Source: VAZQ01 sp963758945 (GTDB lineage Bacteria > Pseudomonadota > Alphaproteobacteria > Rhizobiales > Xanthobacteraceae). From it: 64,000 bases of DNA. A program made the position numbers and the translations under genes. Positions within the stretch are counted from its first letter, which is position 1, and every line of letters starts with the position of its first letter. Of the stretch, positions 1 to 10,289 are shown one piece after another. A model generated the notes under the pieces. It saw nothing but the letters and a program-made list of their open reading frames with translations, did not search any database and had not been told where the DNA came from. The stretch spans positions 62,001-126,000 of the forward strand of contig CAVWXY010000018.1 in NCBI GenBank assembly GCA_963758945.1, given 5' to 3'.

Positions 1-2
1 CC

Positions 3-278
3 GAGCTTCCGACGACAGCCGAACTAGGCCTCCCCGGCATGACCGTGGTCGGCTCTCTTGGGCTGCTCGCACCGGCCGGGACCTCGAAAGCAATCATCGA
101 CAAAATTGCGCAGGCGACGCGCACGGCGGTCGCCGAACCGGCCTTCAAGCAAATGTTGATCGACACGGGCATCGAACCCACGCTCGACTCAAATCCCGAA
201 AAATTCCGGCCGTCCCTCGCAGCCGATGTTGCTCTCTGGACGCCAGTCGTCAAAGCGCTCGGGCTGAAGATCGACTGA
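3..278 (+). CDS. TTT (Bug family) substrate-binding protein, C-terminal end, cut by window start
   Basis: This is the last 91 residues of a periplasmic solute receptor of the tripartite tricarboxylate transporter family; the frame is open to the window edge. The pattern LGLLAPAGTSKAII, followed by a helix with KIAQATRTAV and a closing stretch with the final Lys-Ala-Leu-Gly-Leu, is typical of Bug C-termini, where the second lobe folds back. Such receptors bind carboxylates or other small organic acids for TctA/TctB-type permeases. No permease is visible downstream; the next genes lie on the other strand. The ligand cannot be predicted. It resembles the C-termini of the Bug proteins at 11452-12432 and 16670-17671. 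Confidence 0.8.
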   Translation, partial: ELPTTAELGLPGMTVVGSLGLLAPAGTSKAIIDKIAQATRTAVAEPAFKQMLIDTGIEPTLDSNPEKFRPSLAADVALWTPVVKALGLKID

Positions 279-428
279 AGCCCCTTGGGCGACGTTCCAT
301 AACGCTTCGTTCCGCGAATGCTGGTCGTCGATGATCGGTTCGGGGCGGTCAAACCCCAACCACCTGTTTAGGGGGGGCGCACGTCCGGTTCTGCCAGGTG
401 AGGACAAGCCGTGCCTGTCCCGTTCTGC

Positions 429-962
429 TCAGGTGCTGGTGCCGGCCGGCAAGCGCACGGTAAAGACCGAGCCCTTGCCCGGCTCGCTCGTCACCGTCAC
501 GTCGCCGCCCATCATGCGCGCGAGCTTGCGCGTGATGGCGAGGCCGAGACCGGTGCCGCCGAATCGCTGCGCGGTCGTCGCGTCGGCCTGGCTGAACTCC
601 TCGAACAGCTTCGCCTGCTGTTCGGGAGTCATGCCGATGCCGGTATCGGAGACGGCAAGCTCGATCCAGTCCCGGCCGTTGGCGACCTTGCGCACCCGCA
701 GCTTGACCTCGCCCTCCTTGGTGAACTTGCACGCATTGCTCAACAGCTTGAGCAGGATTTGTCGCAGCCGCATTGGGTCCACGGTAATGGCCCCGAGGTT
801 TTCTTGGGCCTCGACAACCAGGCGGTTCTTGTTCTGCTGGGCGAGCTTACGCGCGGTGACGATGACCTCGTCGATCAGCGGCGCGAGCTCGACCGTCTGA
901 GGATTGAGCTCGAGCTTGCCCGCCTCTCGGCACACGCTTCTCGCGCGGACGAGGTGATCCAT
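429..962 (-). pseudogene. Histidine kinase remnant (HATPase_c domain only)
   Basis: The product contains a complete GHKL ATPase domain: an N box (LLSNACKFT), a G1 box (DTGIGM), an F box (LFEEFSQAD) and a G2 box (GTGLGLAI). Everything upstream is missing: no sensor, no HAMP and no phospho-accepting His helix. The usual lead-in to this domain ends with an EAGKLEL-type motif; here only AGKLELN survives (about residues 14-20), behind an unrelated N-terminus. This is therefore a 5'-truncated hybrid sensor kinase. It might be translated as an orphan ATPase domain, but without a His it could not autophosphorylate. No response regulator is adjacent. Confidence 0.75.
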
Positions 963-1043
963 ACCGTCGAGCGGCCGGCTACGTCGGCCATATCCTCAAA
1001 GGAGAGAAGCGGGTGCCGCCGTCAAAACCGCGTCCGCGCATGC

Positions 1044-2696
1044 TCAAGTCGCATATTGGGCGAATGCGACCGTGCCGGCGCGGGCGCAGTCGTCGGTCTT
1101 GACGTTAACGAGCGCGACCGAGCCGCGATCGACCTCCCGTTGGGCGCGGTCCAAAGCTGGGCGGATCTCGCCGGGGCGCTCGACATATTCGCCATAGCAG
1201 CCGAGCGTTTCGGCCATCTTGTCGAAGCGCGTATAGCCGAGATTGCGGCCGGGCTTGTTGCGCTGCGGGTCGGCGGTCCAGCCGCCGTTGAGGCTCACCA
1301 CCACCAGGATCGGAATGTTGTGGCGCACCGCGGTGTCGAGCTCGAGCGCGTTCAGACCGAACGAGCCGTCGCCGTGCACGACAATGACCTGCTTGTCCGG
1401 CTTGGCGATCTTGGCGCCGATTCCGAACGGCAGTCCGACGCCCATGGTGCCGAACGGTCCGGAATTGAGGCGATGGCCCGGCGTAAAGGTCGGCATCGAC
1501 TGGCGGCCGAAGTTCAGGATTTCCTGCCCGTCGACCACCAGGATGGCGTCACGCTGCATGAAATTTTTGATCTCGTCGCACAGTCGCAGCGGATGGATCG
1601 GCGTCTCGTCCATCGGCTTGTTGGCGCCCGGCGCCTGGCGTTTCGCCGTCTCGCCATCGGACAGCATTCGCCGCCATGCGGAGAAATGATCCGCATTGAT
1701 GCGCTTGGCGCTCGCATCGATGAGCTGGCGGAGCACCGCCTTGCAGTCGCCGACGATGCCGATATCGACCCTGCGTGGCGCGGTGGCGATTTCGTCGGGA
1801 TCGATATCGATACGCGCGATCTTGGCGCCACCGTTGAAGCGGGGCGGTGCCGCGTGGCCGATGATGTAGTTCATGCGAGTGCCGACCACGATGATCAGGT
1901 CGGCCTCGCGGAACGCCGAGGAGCGCATGGTCAGATACGAATATTCATGATCGTCCGGCACGACGCCGCGGCCTTGCGGCGTGGTGTAGAACGGAATGCC
2001 GGTCTTCTCAACGAGCTCCTGCAGTTCCGCCCAGGCCTTGGACCAGATCACGCCGCTGCCGGACAGTATGATCGGCTGGCGCGCCCCGGCGATCGCGTCG
2101 ACCAGCGCATCCACTTTGTTGGGATCGCCCAGCGGCCGCGCGTTCAACAGCGGCCGGCCGGAAAGGCTCCAGTCGACCTGTTCTTCTGGAATCTTGGCGT
2201 AGAGAACGTCGCCAGGGAAATCCAGATAAACCGGGCCCGGTTTTCCGCTCATCGCTTTCTGGAAAGCGAAATTCACCTGCTCGGGAATGCGCTTGAGGTT
2301 GTATACGCGATCGGCCCATTTGGTGCAGGGCTTCATGATGGCAAGCTGGTCGATCTCCTGGAAAACCTGGCGGCCGTTCTGGCTGATCGGGCTCGAGCCG
2401 CCGACCGCTACGACCGGGCAGCAATCGATCAGCGCGTTGGCGATGCCGGTGGTCAGGTTGATCACCCCGGGACCGCTCGCCGCCATGCACACGCCGGGCT
2501 TCTGCAGCAGCCGGCTATACGCCTGTCCCATGAAAGCGGCGGATTGCTCGTGGCGCACGTCGAGCGGACGGATTCCTTCCTTGATGCAGGAGGATTCGGC
2601 GAGGAGCATCGGCCCGCCCATGAGGAAGAACAGAATGTCGGTGCCTTCGTTCTTCAACGATTTTGCCAGGATCTCCGACCCAGTGAGTTCCGCCAT
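1044..2696 (-). CDS. ThDP-dependent enzyme, oxalyl-CoA decarboxylase / 2-hydroxyacyl-CoA lyase-like
   Basis: A 550-residue enzyme of the acetolactate synthase/oxalyl-CoA decarboxylase superfamily. The N-terminal Pyr domain carries the catalytic Glu (RHEQ, Glu50), followed by GPGV and the PPase-like central domain. The C-terminal PP domain has the ThDP/Mg motif GDGSFG at about 442 with a downstream Asn near 470 (SLNGGW). The start was set at ATG 2696 behind AAAGGGAGGAGG; upstream in-frame codons overlap the preceding gene. It follows the class III CoA-transferase by 16 bp, so the two form an operon. That pairing is the classical frc/oxc arrangement, but identity to authentic Oxc is modest, and a 2-hydroxyacyl-CoA lyase acting on another acyl-CoA is equally possible. 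Acetolactate synthase is less likely because no regulatory subunit is present. Confidence 0.85.
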   Translation of the reverse strand: MAELTGSEILAKSLKNEGTDILFFLMGGPMLLAESSCIKEGIRPLDVRHEQSAAFMGQAYSRLLQKPGVCMAASGPGVINLTTGIANALIDCCPVVAVGGSSPISQNGRQVFQEIDQLAIMKPCTKWADRVYNLKRIPEQVNFAFQKAMSGKPGPVYLDFPGDVLYAKIPEEQVDWSLSGRPLLNARPLGDPNKVDALVDAIAGARQPIILSGSGVIWSKAWAELQELVEKTGIPFYTTPQGRGVVPDDHEYSYLTMRSSAFREADLIIVVGTRMNYIIGHAAPPRFNGGAKIARIDIDPDEIATAPRRVDIGIVGDCKAVLRQLIDASAKRINADHFSAWRRMLSDGETAKRQAPGANKPMDETPIHPLRLCDEIKNFMQRDAILVVDGQEILNFGRQSMPTFTPGHRLNSGPFGTMGVGLPFGIGAKIAKPDKQVIVVHGDGSFGLNALELDTAVRHNIPILVVVSLNGGWTADPQRNKPGRNLGYTRFDKMAETLGCYGEYVERPGEIRPALDRAQREVDRGSVALVNVKTDDCARAGTVAFAQYAT

Positions 2697-2712
2697 CTCT
2701 GCCTCCTCCCTT

Positions 2713-3948
2713 TTAGATGATGCTGTCTTTGTCGAGTTGGTCGATCTGATCTGCGTCAAGACCAAGCCATTCGCCCAAAACTTCGGTGGTGTGTTGTCCG
2801 AGTAGCGGCGCCGGCTTGACTTCCGGCGTGCGCCCGCCGAAGCGCACCGGCCAGCCCGGCATCTTGAATGGGCCGGCGATCGGGTGCTGCATCGTCTGCA
2901 TGATGCCGCGCCGCTCGAAATCCGCCTCGTCGGTCAACTCCATCGTATCGAAGATGGCCCCGGCCGGCACGCCGGCGTCGCCGAGCACGCGCATCGCCTC
3001 GCGTTTGTCGTGCTGGCGCGTCCAGGCGGAGATCATCTCGTCGATCTCGGGCTCGCGCTCCTGGCGCGCCGCCCCGGTGTCGAAGCGCGGATCGCCGATC
3101 AAGTCCTTGCGTCCGATCACTTCGAGCAATCGCCGCCAATGCGCTGGATTGGTGCGGCTGGTATAGACATAGAGGTAGTCGTTCGATCCGCCGGGCTTGC
3201 ACGGATAGATGCCGCTCGGCACCGCGAAGCCGAACACCACCTTGGCGCCATTGCGCTTCGCCGCCACGCCGTAGGTCGCCTGGGTGGAGAGCGCCACCCG
3301 GATATATTGCAGCATGGCGTCCTGCATAGCGATCTCGATGCGCTCGCCCTGGCCGGTGCCGCGGCGCCGGTAGAGTGCAGCCAAAATGCTAATGGCGAGC
3401 AGCATACCCGTGCCGGTATCGCCGAGCGTCGCGCCGGGTTTGAGCGGCGGCCCGTCACGCTCGCCGGTAATGCTCATGACGCCGCCGGTCGCTTGCGCGA
3501 TCATGTCGAAGGCAAGGTTGTTTTCGTAGGGTCCGCCGGTGCCAAAGCCCTTCACCTGCGCGTAGACGATGCTCGGATTGATGGCGCGCACCACGTCGTA
3601 GCCGAGCCCCAGCCGCTCAATGGCGCCCGGCGCGAAATTCTCCACCATGACATCGGCGCGCTTCGCCATGTTCTTGACGAGCTCGAGTCCGCGTTCGGCT
3701 TTCAGGTTGATGGTGACGGATTTCTTGTTGGCGTTGAACAGCAGGAAATACCAGGAATCCTGGCCCTGGCCGGACGACCCGCGCAACAAGAAGCGGCCCG
3801 CTTCGCCGCCCTGCGGGTTTTCCACCTTGACGACCTCGGCCCCGAGCCAGGCGAGCGCCTCGGTGCAGGATGGGCCGGCCTCGAACTGGGTCAGGTCCAG
3901 AACCCGGACGCCGGCAAGACAACCCGGAAGCGCGCCGTTGGTAACCAT
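2713..3948 (-). CDS. Class III (family III) CoA-transferase, formyl-CoA transferase/CaiB-like
   Basis: This 411-residue protein transfers CoA between acyl-CoA and a free carboxylate through an aspartyl-CoA thioester intermediate. Family signatures are LAGVRVLDLTQFEAGP near the N-terminus, GAEVVKVENP, DVMVENFAPG at about 99-108, and a Gly-Asp-Thr motif (GDTGTG) placing the catalytic Asp at about 177. The start is ATG 3948, preceded by AGGAGGAACGAGA; the 18 additional upstream residues are not needed. Length matches formyl-CoA:oxalate CoA-transferases (about 410-430). The downstream gene is the ThDP enzyme, so the pair probably activates and then cleaves or decarboxylates a short carboxylic acid, by analogy with oxalate catabolism. 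The actual acid is not determinable. Confidence 0.88.
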   Translation of the reverse strand: MVTNGALPGCLAGVRVLDLTQFEAGPSCTEALAWLGAEVVKVENPQGGEAGRFLLRGSSGQGQDSWYFLLFNANKKSVTINLKAERGLELVKNMAKRADVMVENFAPGAIERLGLGYDVVRAINPSIVYAQVKGFGTGGPYENNLAFDMIAQATGGVMSITGERDGPPLKPGATLGDTGTGMLLAISILAALYRRRGTGQGERIEIAMQDAMLQYIRVALSTQATYGVAAKRNGAKVVFGFAVPSGIYPCKPGGSNDYLYVYTSRTNPAHWRRLLEVIGRKDLIGDPRFDTGAARQEREPEIDEMISAWTRQHDKREAMRVLGDAGVPAGAIFDTMELTDEADFERRGIMQTMQHPIAGPFKMPGWPVRFGGRTPEVKPAPLLGQHTTEVLGEWLGLDADQIDQLDKDSII

Positions 3949-4598
3949 TCTCGTTCCTCCTGCAAAGGAGCCGTTCGGCATTTTAACGGGATTTGTTTTC
4001 AAGTTCCGCCAGTTTCGTTAAGCAGCCGCAAGGGTCGCCGCGCGCATTCTCGCGCTGCTGCCATCCCGCCAGACATCGCGCTCCAGACTCCGCCAACAGC
4101 GCCTCATCCGCGAACAAAGCCATCGAAACACATGCTCGGGTTCAGCGTTCAACAAGCGCCCCTACAAGGCACGATGGCTCATCCAGAATGCTTTCAACAG
4201 GTTGGGCGCATCGCAACGCGATATGACAGACTCGCGTGCAAATATACCTGGCCTCTGTCTGTCTGGCGCTGCGCCCGGATGGTGGATTTAATGACTCTGG
4301 AGCCTGGATGGCGCGGCCAAGGCCGGTGACACAGCCAGGCGACGCGGCCGGACGCGCGCCCGACGAGCTCCGGCATGTCCGCAGTACCTCCAATACCGAC
4401 CGTAAATTCAATGCGCTGGCACCTCTAGCGAAGTGCAGATTCATCGTTCATCGATGGACTTGAGCGAAGCGGCTTCATCGACCGGCTATACGCGACTGAC
4501 CGTGGATAAGAGCGGGTCAGAATTAGGCTCTGGAACGATCTAAGAGAACGGGCCCGCCAGGTCTCGGACCTGGGCCAGCGGACGATCGGGGCCCGGTG
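3949..4598. other. Intergenic stretch without a recognisable gene
   Basis: About 650 bp lie between the CoA-transferase start and the katG terminator. Short open frames exist on both strands, but none has a ribosome site combined with protein-like composition. The part next to the CoA-transferase gene must hold the promoter of that operon; no clear -35/-10 pair is visible. Confidence 0.5.
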
Positions 4599-4638
4599 TC
4601 AGGGCGGCGTTTCAAGTCGTCTTGAAACGCCGCCCTGA
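4599..4638 (-). terminator. Long perfect hairpin just downstream of katG
   Basis: Two 18-nt perfectly complementary arms (4599-4616 and 4621-4638) enclose a 4-nt loop, 11 bp after the katG stop codon. The stem contains GGGCGGCG. There is no long T run on the katG strand, so it may act as a stabilising 3' hairpin or a weak intrinsic terminator. Confidence 0.7.
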
Positions 4639-4649
4639 TTTCGCTGCGA

Positions 4650-6816
<2,167 letters not shown>

Positions 6817-6819
6817 CAT

Positions 6820-6912
6820 TGCCTCCTGTCGCGGTTTGCATGGTTTGCAATCTACGCGACGCTTCCCATCAGGTAAAGTTGACTTTGATGATTGCTATGA
6901 TAAGATTTTCTG
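6820..6912. promoter_or_regulatory. katG-oxyR divergent promoter region with probable OxyR site
   Basis: This 93-bp spacer between divergent katG and oxyR is AT-richer than its surroundings. Around 6885-6915 it holds spaced half-site-like elements (GATTGCTATGAT, then AAGATTTTCTGAT) that resemble the ATAG-type OxyR operator spaced by one helical turn. Divergent katG/oxyR arrangements are commonly regulated by OxyR from this position. The exact operator is an inference. Confidence 0.5.
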
Positions 6913-7851
6913 ATGATCAACGTCACGCTTCGGCAGCTTCGCTATTTCAATGCGCTGGCACGCCATGGCCACTTCGGACGCGCGGCCGAAGCATGTGCGA
7001 TCTCCCAGCCGGCCATGTCGATGCAGATCAAGGAGCTGGAGGAAGCTCTGGGCGGCGTGCTGCTCGAGAGAAGCGCCCGACAGGTCGCGCTGACGGAGTT
7101 CGGAGAGGAGGCCGCCCAACGCGTCCGCGACATCCTGCGCCTGGTCGACGAACTGGGAGACCTCGCGCGTGCGTCGCGGGACCGGCTCGTGGGCCGGCTG
7201 CGCATCGGCATGATCCCGACGATTGCGCCCTATCTGCTGCCCAAGATCATCGGGAACCTCGCTCGAATGCATCCCGAGCTCGACATTCACGTACGTGAGA
7301 CGCTGACGCCGAAGCTGATACAAGAGCTCGCGGACGGACGGCTCGACACGGCAATTGTCGCTCTGCCGGTGTCCGAACCTTCGCTTGTCGAGGTCGCGCT
7401 GTTTTCGGAACATTTCCTGCTGGTCCGGCCGGGCGAGGACGAGGGAACGCCGGTGCCCAGCAGCAAAGCGTTGCGCGCCATGAGGCTGCTTCTGTTGGAA
7501 GAGGGGCACTGTTTTCGCGATCAGGCCCTGTCGTTCTGCAATATGCAATCGTCGCCGCCACGGGAGGTGCTGGACGCGAGCTCTCTGTCGACGCTTGTTC
7601 AAATGGTCAGCGCCGGCATCGGTGTCACTTTGATCCCGGAAATGGCCGTGGCGGTGGAGACACGCTCGGCGTCGGTGTCCGTCGCTCGCTTCAAAAATCC
7701 GCAACCCTCGCGGACCATCGGCATGATCTGGCGCAAGACGAGCCCTCTGGCCAGACAGCTCCTGCAATTTTCCGAAGTGGTTCGTCTGTCAGCCGACGCG
7801 TTGCGCAAGCAGCGCAATCCGGGATCGGCAGCGCGCAATCCGCGGACTTAA
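6913..7851 (+). CDS. oxyR: Hydrogen-peroxide-sensing LysR-type regulator OxyR
   Basis: A 312-residue LysR-type transcription regulator. The N-terminal winged helix-turn-helix (residues 1-60, LRQLRYFNALARHGHFGRAA) precedes the substrate-binding-like sensing domain. Two redox cysteines lie in the diagnostic motif GHCFRDQALSFC, Cys200 and Cys209, matching Cys199/Cys208 of E. coli OxyR, whose disulfide forms on peroxide exposure. It is divergently transcribed from katG, its usual target. The start at 6913 gives the canonical MINVTLRQLRYF N-terminus; the ribosome site is weak. The gene is intact, so peroxide control in this strain should work through other targets even if katG is truly broken. Confidence 0.93.
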   Translation: MINVTLRQLRYFNALARHGHFGRAAEACAISQPAMSMQIKELEEALGGVLLERSARQVALTEFGEEAAQRVRDILRLVDELGDLARASRDRLVGRLRIGMIPTIAPYLLPKIIGNLARMHPELDIHVRETLTPKLIQELADGRLDTAIVALPVSEPSLVEVALFSEHFLLVRPGEDEGTPVPSSKALRAMRLLLLEEGHCFRDQALSFCNMQSSPPREVLDASSLSTLVQMVSAGIGVTLIPEMAVAVETRSASVSVARFKNPQPSRTIGMIWRKTSPLARQLLQFSEVVRLSADALRKQRNPGSAARNPRT

Positions 7852-8288
7852 ACGCCACTCCGGCGGAGGATGTTCGGCTTGACGAGCCGCGCGCCTCGAC
7901 AGAAGCGGAAGCTTCGCATTCCCGGGGACAAGGTGCGCCAAGGCTCAGACCGAGCAATGCATTCCGCTTCACCCCCGGCAACGACCGATCTGCGGACAAG
8001 CTGGATCGAGCGCCTCTTGAAAAAATCATGCGGAAGCTGGAACAATCGCAAGCAAACATTCCGTCGTGGGGAGAGATGGCGCACAGCACGCAGGCCGCAC
8101 ACGGCCACATGCAAGACTACGAGGGCCACGTGGAGGCCGTCGAGGCTGATCTGGAGTACTGGCGCACCAAGCGCCTGGAACCGCGCGTCCTTCAGCTACA
8201 CCGCCGCGGCGTGGTCACCCTGTACGACCTGTTGCGCGCCGCCGCCCATGTTCCGGTGGCCCCGGCCCCGGCGGAGGAGGCCACGCAC
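7852..8288 (+). other. Region upstream of the Crp/Fnr gene, no assured gene
   Basis: The frame of the Crp/Fnr gene stays open upstream to 8028, and an ATG at 8076 is preceded by GGGGAGAG. Its predicted extra 70-90 residues (His-rich, then EYWRTKRLEPR) match no family I know and are not needed for the Crp fold. The segment may encode an N-terminal extension or a small upstream peptide. A short motif around 7917-7937 recurs at about 9681-9703. Confidence 0.4.
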
Positions 8289-8891
8289 GTGAATGCAATT
8301 GACTGGCTTGCCGCCACTGTTCGAGCTGCCGCCAGAGAGCGCACGCTCAAAGCCGGCCAGGCCCTGTTCCGACGAGGCAACCGAACCTCCGGCCTGTACG
8401 AGATCGTGGAAGGACAGGTGCGCCTCGTGCGTGTCAACCGCGCCGGGAGGGAGGCCGTGCTGCACGTGGCAACGGCAGGCGACACGATGGCCGAAGCCTC
8501 TTTGTTTTCGGCTTCCTACCACTGTGACGCTATCGCGACGACCGATGCCGTCGTTCGGCTGTATCCAAAGGCCGCCATCCTCGCCGAATTTGACCGCAAT
8601 CCGAAGGCGGCGCAAAAATTCGCGGCAGTCCTCGCGCGCCAGGTCATGACGCTACGGACGCATCTCGAACACCGCAACATCCGCGCCGCGCGCGACCGCG
8701 TCCGCCACTACCTCGCGATCAACGCCGACGCGGACGGGCGCACGGTCACGCTTTCGGGCACGCTCAAGGACGTGGCGAGCGAATTGGGGCTCACGCACGA
8801 AGCCCTGTACCGCGCGCTCGCGGAGATGGCGGCGGATGGCGAGATCGAGCGGCGCCGAGGAGCGATCCGAGTGCTGAAATCCGCCATATGA
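8289..8891 (+). CDS. Crp/Fnr-family transcriptional regulator
   Basis: A 200-residue regulator with an N-terminal cyclic-nucleotide-binding-like beta-roll (LKAGQALFRRGNRTSGLYEIVEGQVRL, then AGDTMAEASLF), a dimerisation helix and a C-terminal helix-turn-helix (LKDVASELGLTHEALYRAL). No Fnr-type cysteine cluster is present, so it is not an iron-sulfur oxygen sensor; the ligand is unknown. The start is taken as GTG 8289, 8 nt behind a strong GGAGGAGG; longer in-frame starts at 8028 and 8076 are possible. It is followed 71 bp downstream by the Met/His-rich exported protein, which it may control. Confidence 0.85.
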   Translation: MNAIDWLAATVRAAARERTLKAGQALFRRGNRTSGLYEIVEGQVRLVRVNRAGREAVLHVATAGDTMAEASLFSASYHCDAIATTDAVVRLYPKAAILAEFDRNPKAAQKFAAVLARQVMTLRTHLEHRNIRAARDRVRHYLAINADADGRTVTLSGTLKDVASELGLTHEALYRALAEMAADGEIERRRGAIRVLKSAI

Positions 8892-8962
8892 TCGCAATCA
8901 TATGAGCGGGCGCAAGACCGGTGTAAGAAGGCGCCAAGGGCGCTCATGCAATGAGGTAGATC

Positions 8963-9652
8963 ATGTCTTCATGGTCATGGAAGACCGGCCTGGCCAGCGC
9001 CGCCATCGTAGCGGCAACGGCCTACGCGGCGGCGCAAATGCCGACCGGGCACGACGGCATGCATGCCCAGACGGGGCCTGGCGCCCAGGGTCAGCAGCCG
9101 GTGTCCCCAGAGGGCGCAATGCACGGCGCGATGCACGAACGCATGATGCAGATGATGCACGGCGGGATGCAGCACGCAATGATGGGGCAGCACAGCGGAA
9201 CGAGCGGTCAACCCAACCGGCCGGGACAGGAGGCGTTCGGGACAATCCAGGAGGTCGTGCAAATCCTAGAGGCCGATCCGACCACGGACTGGTCGAAGGT
9301 GAATATTGCCGCGCTGCGCGAGCACCTGATCGACATGAACGAAGTGACGCTGCGCGCGCTCGCGACCGAGCAAGCGCTCGAGAACGGCGTCGAGATCGCG
9401 GTGACGGGCGAGGGCCGTACGCTTGACGCCATCAGACGCATGGTCCCGGCGCATGTCGGCGAGCTCGTCAAGATCGGCTGGAACGCCAAGTCCGAAGACT
9501 TGCCGAACGGAGTGAAGCTCAGGGTTACGAGCAATGACCCCAAGCAGGCCACCAAGCTCAAGGCGCTCGGCTTCATGGGAATCATGGTGCAAGGCGGCCA
9601 CCACCAGGCCCACCATCTGATGATGGCGAAGGGCGATTTCCATGTGCACTGA
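8963..9652 (+). CDS. Met/His-rich exported protein, probable metal binder
   Basis: A 229-residue protein starting with a signal peptide (hydrophobic core AAIVAATAYAAA, cleavage expected near residue 24). The mature N-terminal third is packed with Met and His (for example MHERMMQMMHGGMQHAMMGQ, about 55-75), and the C-terminus ends in HHQAHHLMMAKGDFHVH. These are composition features of periplasmic copper- or silver-handling proteins. The middle part (about 95-210) looks like an ordinary folded domain with no family I can name. The gene follows the Crp/Fnr regulator on the same strand. Metal binding is inferred from composition only. Confidence 0.75.
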   Translation: MSSWSWKTGLASAAIVAATAYAAAQMPTGHDGMHAQTGPGAQGQQPVSPEGAMHGAMHERMMQMMHGGMQHAMMGQHSGTSGQPNRPGQEAFGTIQEVVQILEADPTTDWSKVNIAALREHLIDMNEVTLRALATEQALENGVEIAVTGEGRTLDAIRRMVPAHVGELVKIGWNAKSEDLPNGVKLRVTSNDPKQATKLKALGFMGIMVQGGHHQAHHLMMAKGDFHVH

Positions 9653-9789
9653 CGGGGCCCGAAGCGCGCCCTGACCGGCATTCCCGAGGACAAGGTGCGC
9701 GAGCGCGACGACGGAGGACTGGTCCGACTCGGGACTTGCGGGACGCCGCTAGCGCCGGCGACTTGCGAGCCGGCCCTCGCCGATGCAAT

Positions 9790-10056
9790 TCATGTTCGTT
9801 GAAAGGCGCCGCTGAATGCGTTGACGATCGCGATCAGGATGCAAGCTCCGATGAAGCCTGCAATCAGATAACCGATCCAACCGCCAAACGTGATACCGAG
9901 GAAGCCGAACAACCAGCTGGCGATAGCGGCCCCTACGATGCCCAGCACAATGTTCATCACAAGCCCCATTTGGCTCTTCATGAACTGCTGGGCGAGCCAG
10001 CCGGCAATCCCGCCAATGATGATGGCTGCGATCCAGCCGATCTGCTGCTCTTCCAT
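9790..10056 (-). CDS. GlsB/YeaQ/YmgE-family stress-response membrane protein
   Basis: An 88-residue inner-membrane protein of the transglycosylase-associated family, with three predicted helices and the glycine motifs GGIAGWLA, LGIVGA and IGACILIAI. Members are small membrane anchors linked to envelope stress; their biochemical role is poorly defined. The ribosome site CTAGGAGGAA lies 7-8 nt before the ATG. The relative at 36154-36417 is a second paralogue in this window. It shares the strand with the aquaporin gene upstream, but the 230-bp gap makes a common transcript uncertain. Confidence 0.9.
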   Translation of the reverse strand: MEEQQIGWIAAIIIGGIAGWLAQQFMKSQMGLVMNIVLGIVGAAIASWLFGFLGITFGGWIGYLIAGFIGACILIAIVNAFSGAFQRT

Positions 10057-10289
10057 TGGTGCTTCCTCCTAGCAAAAGCGACCGAAGATCGCTCATGATA
10101 TTATCATGCGGGCTCGATGCCCAGTCGATTTCGAGATACCCGCTTTGCCACCGAAAGCGGCCGCGGAGTGGTGGACGTCGTAAAAGTGCCAACTCCAGAC
10201 ATACGCCAAAGACATACGCCAAGTCCTGAACAAGTCCGGCGCGCGGAGAATCGCGGCAGGAAATGTCAGCGACGGCGCGTTGTGATGCG

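Noticed and set aside
411..2720. 769-residue open frame on the plus strand
   Set aside because: It is the complement of the histidine kinase and ThDP enzyme genes; composition is His/Arg/Ala-rich and shows no domain.
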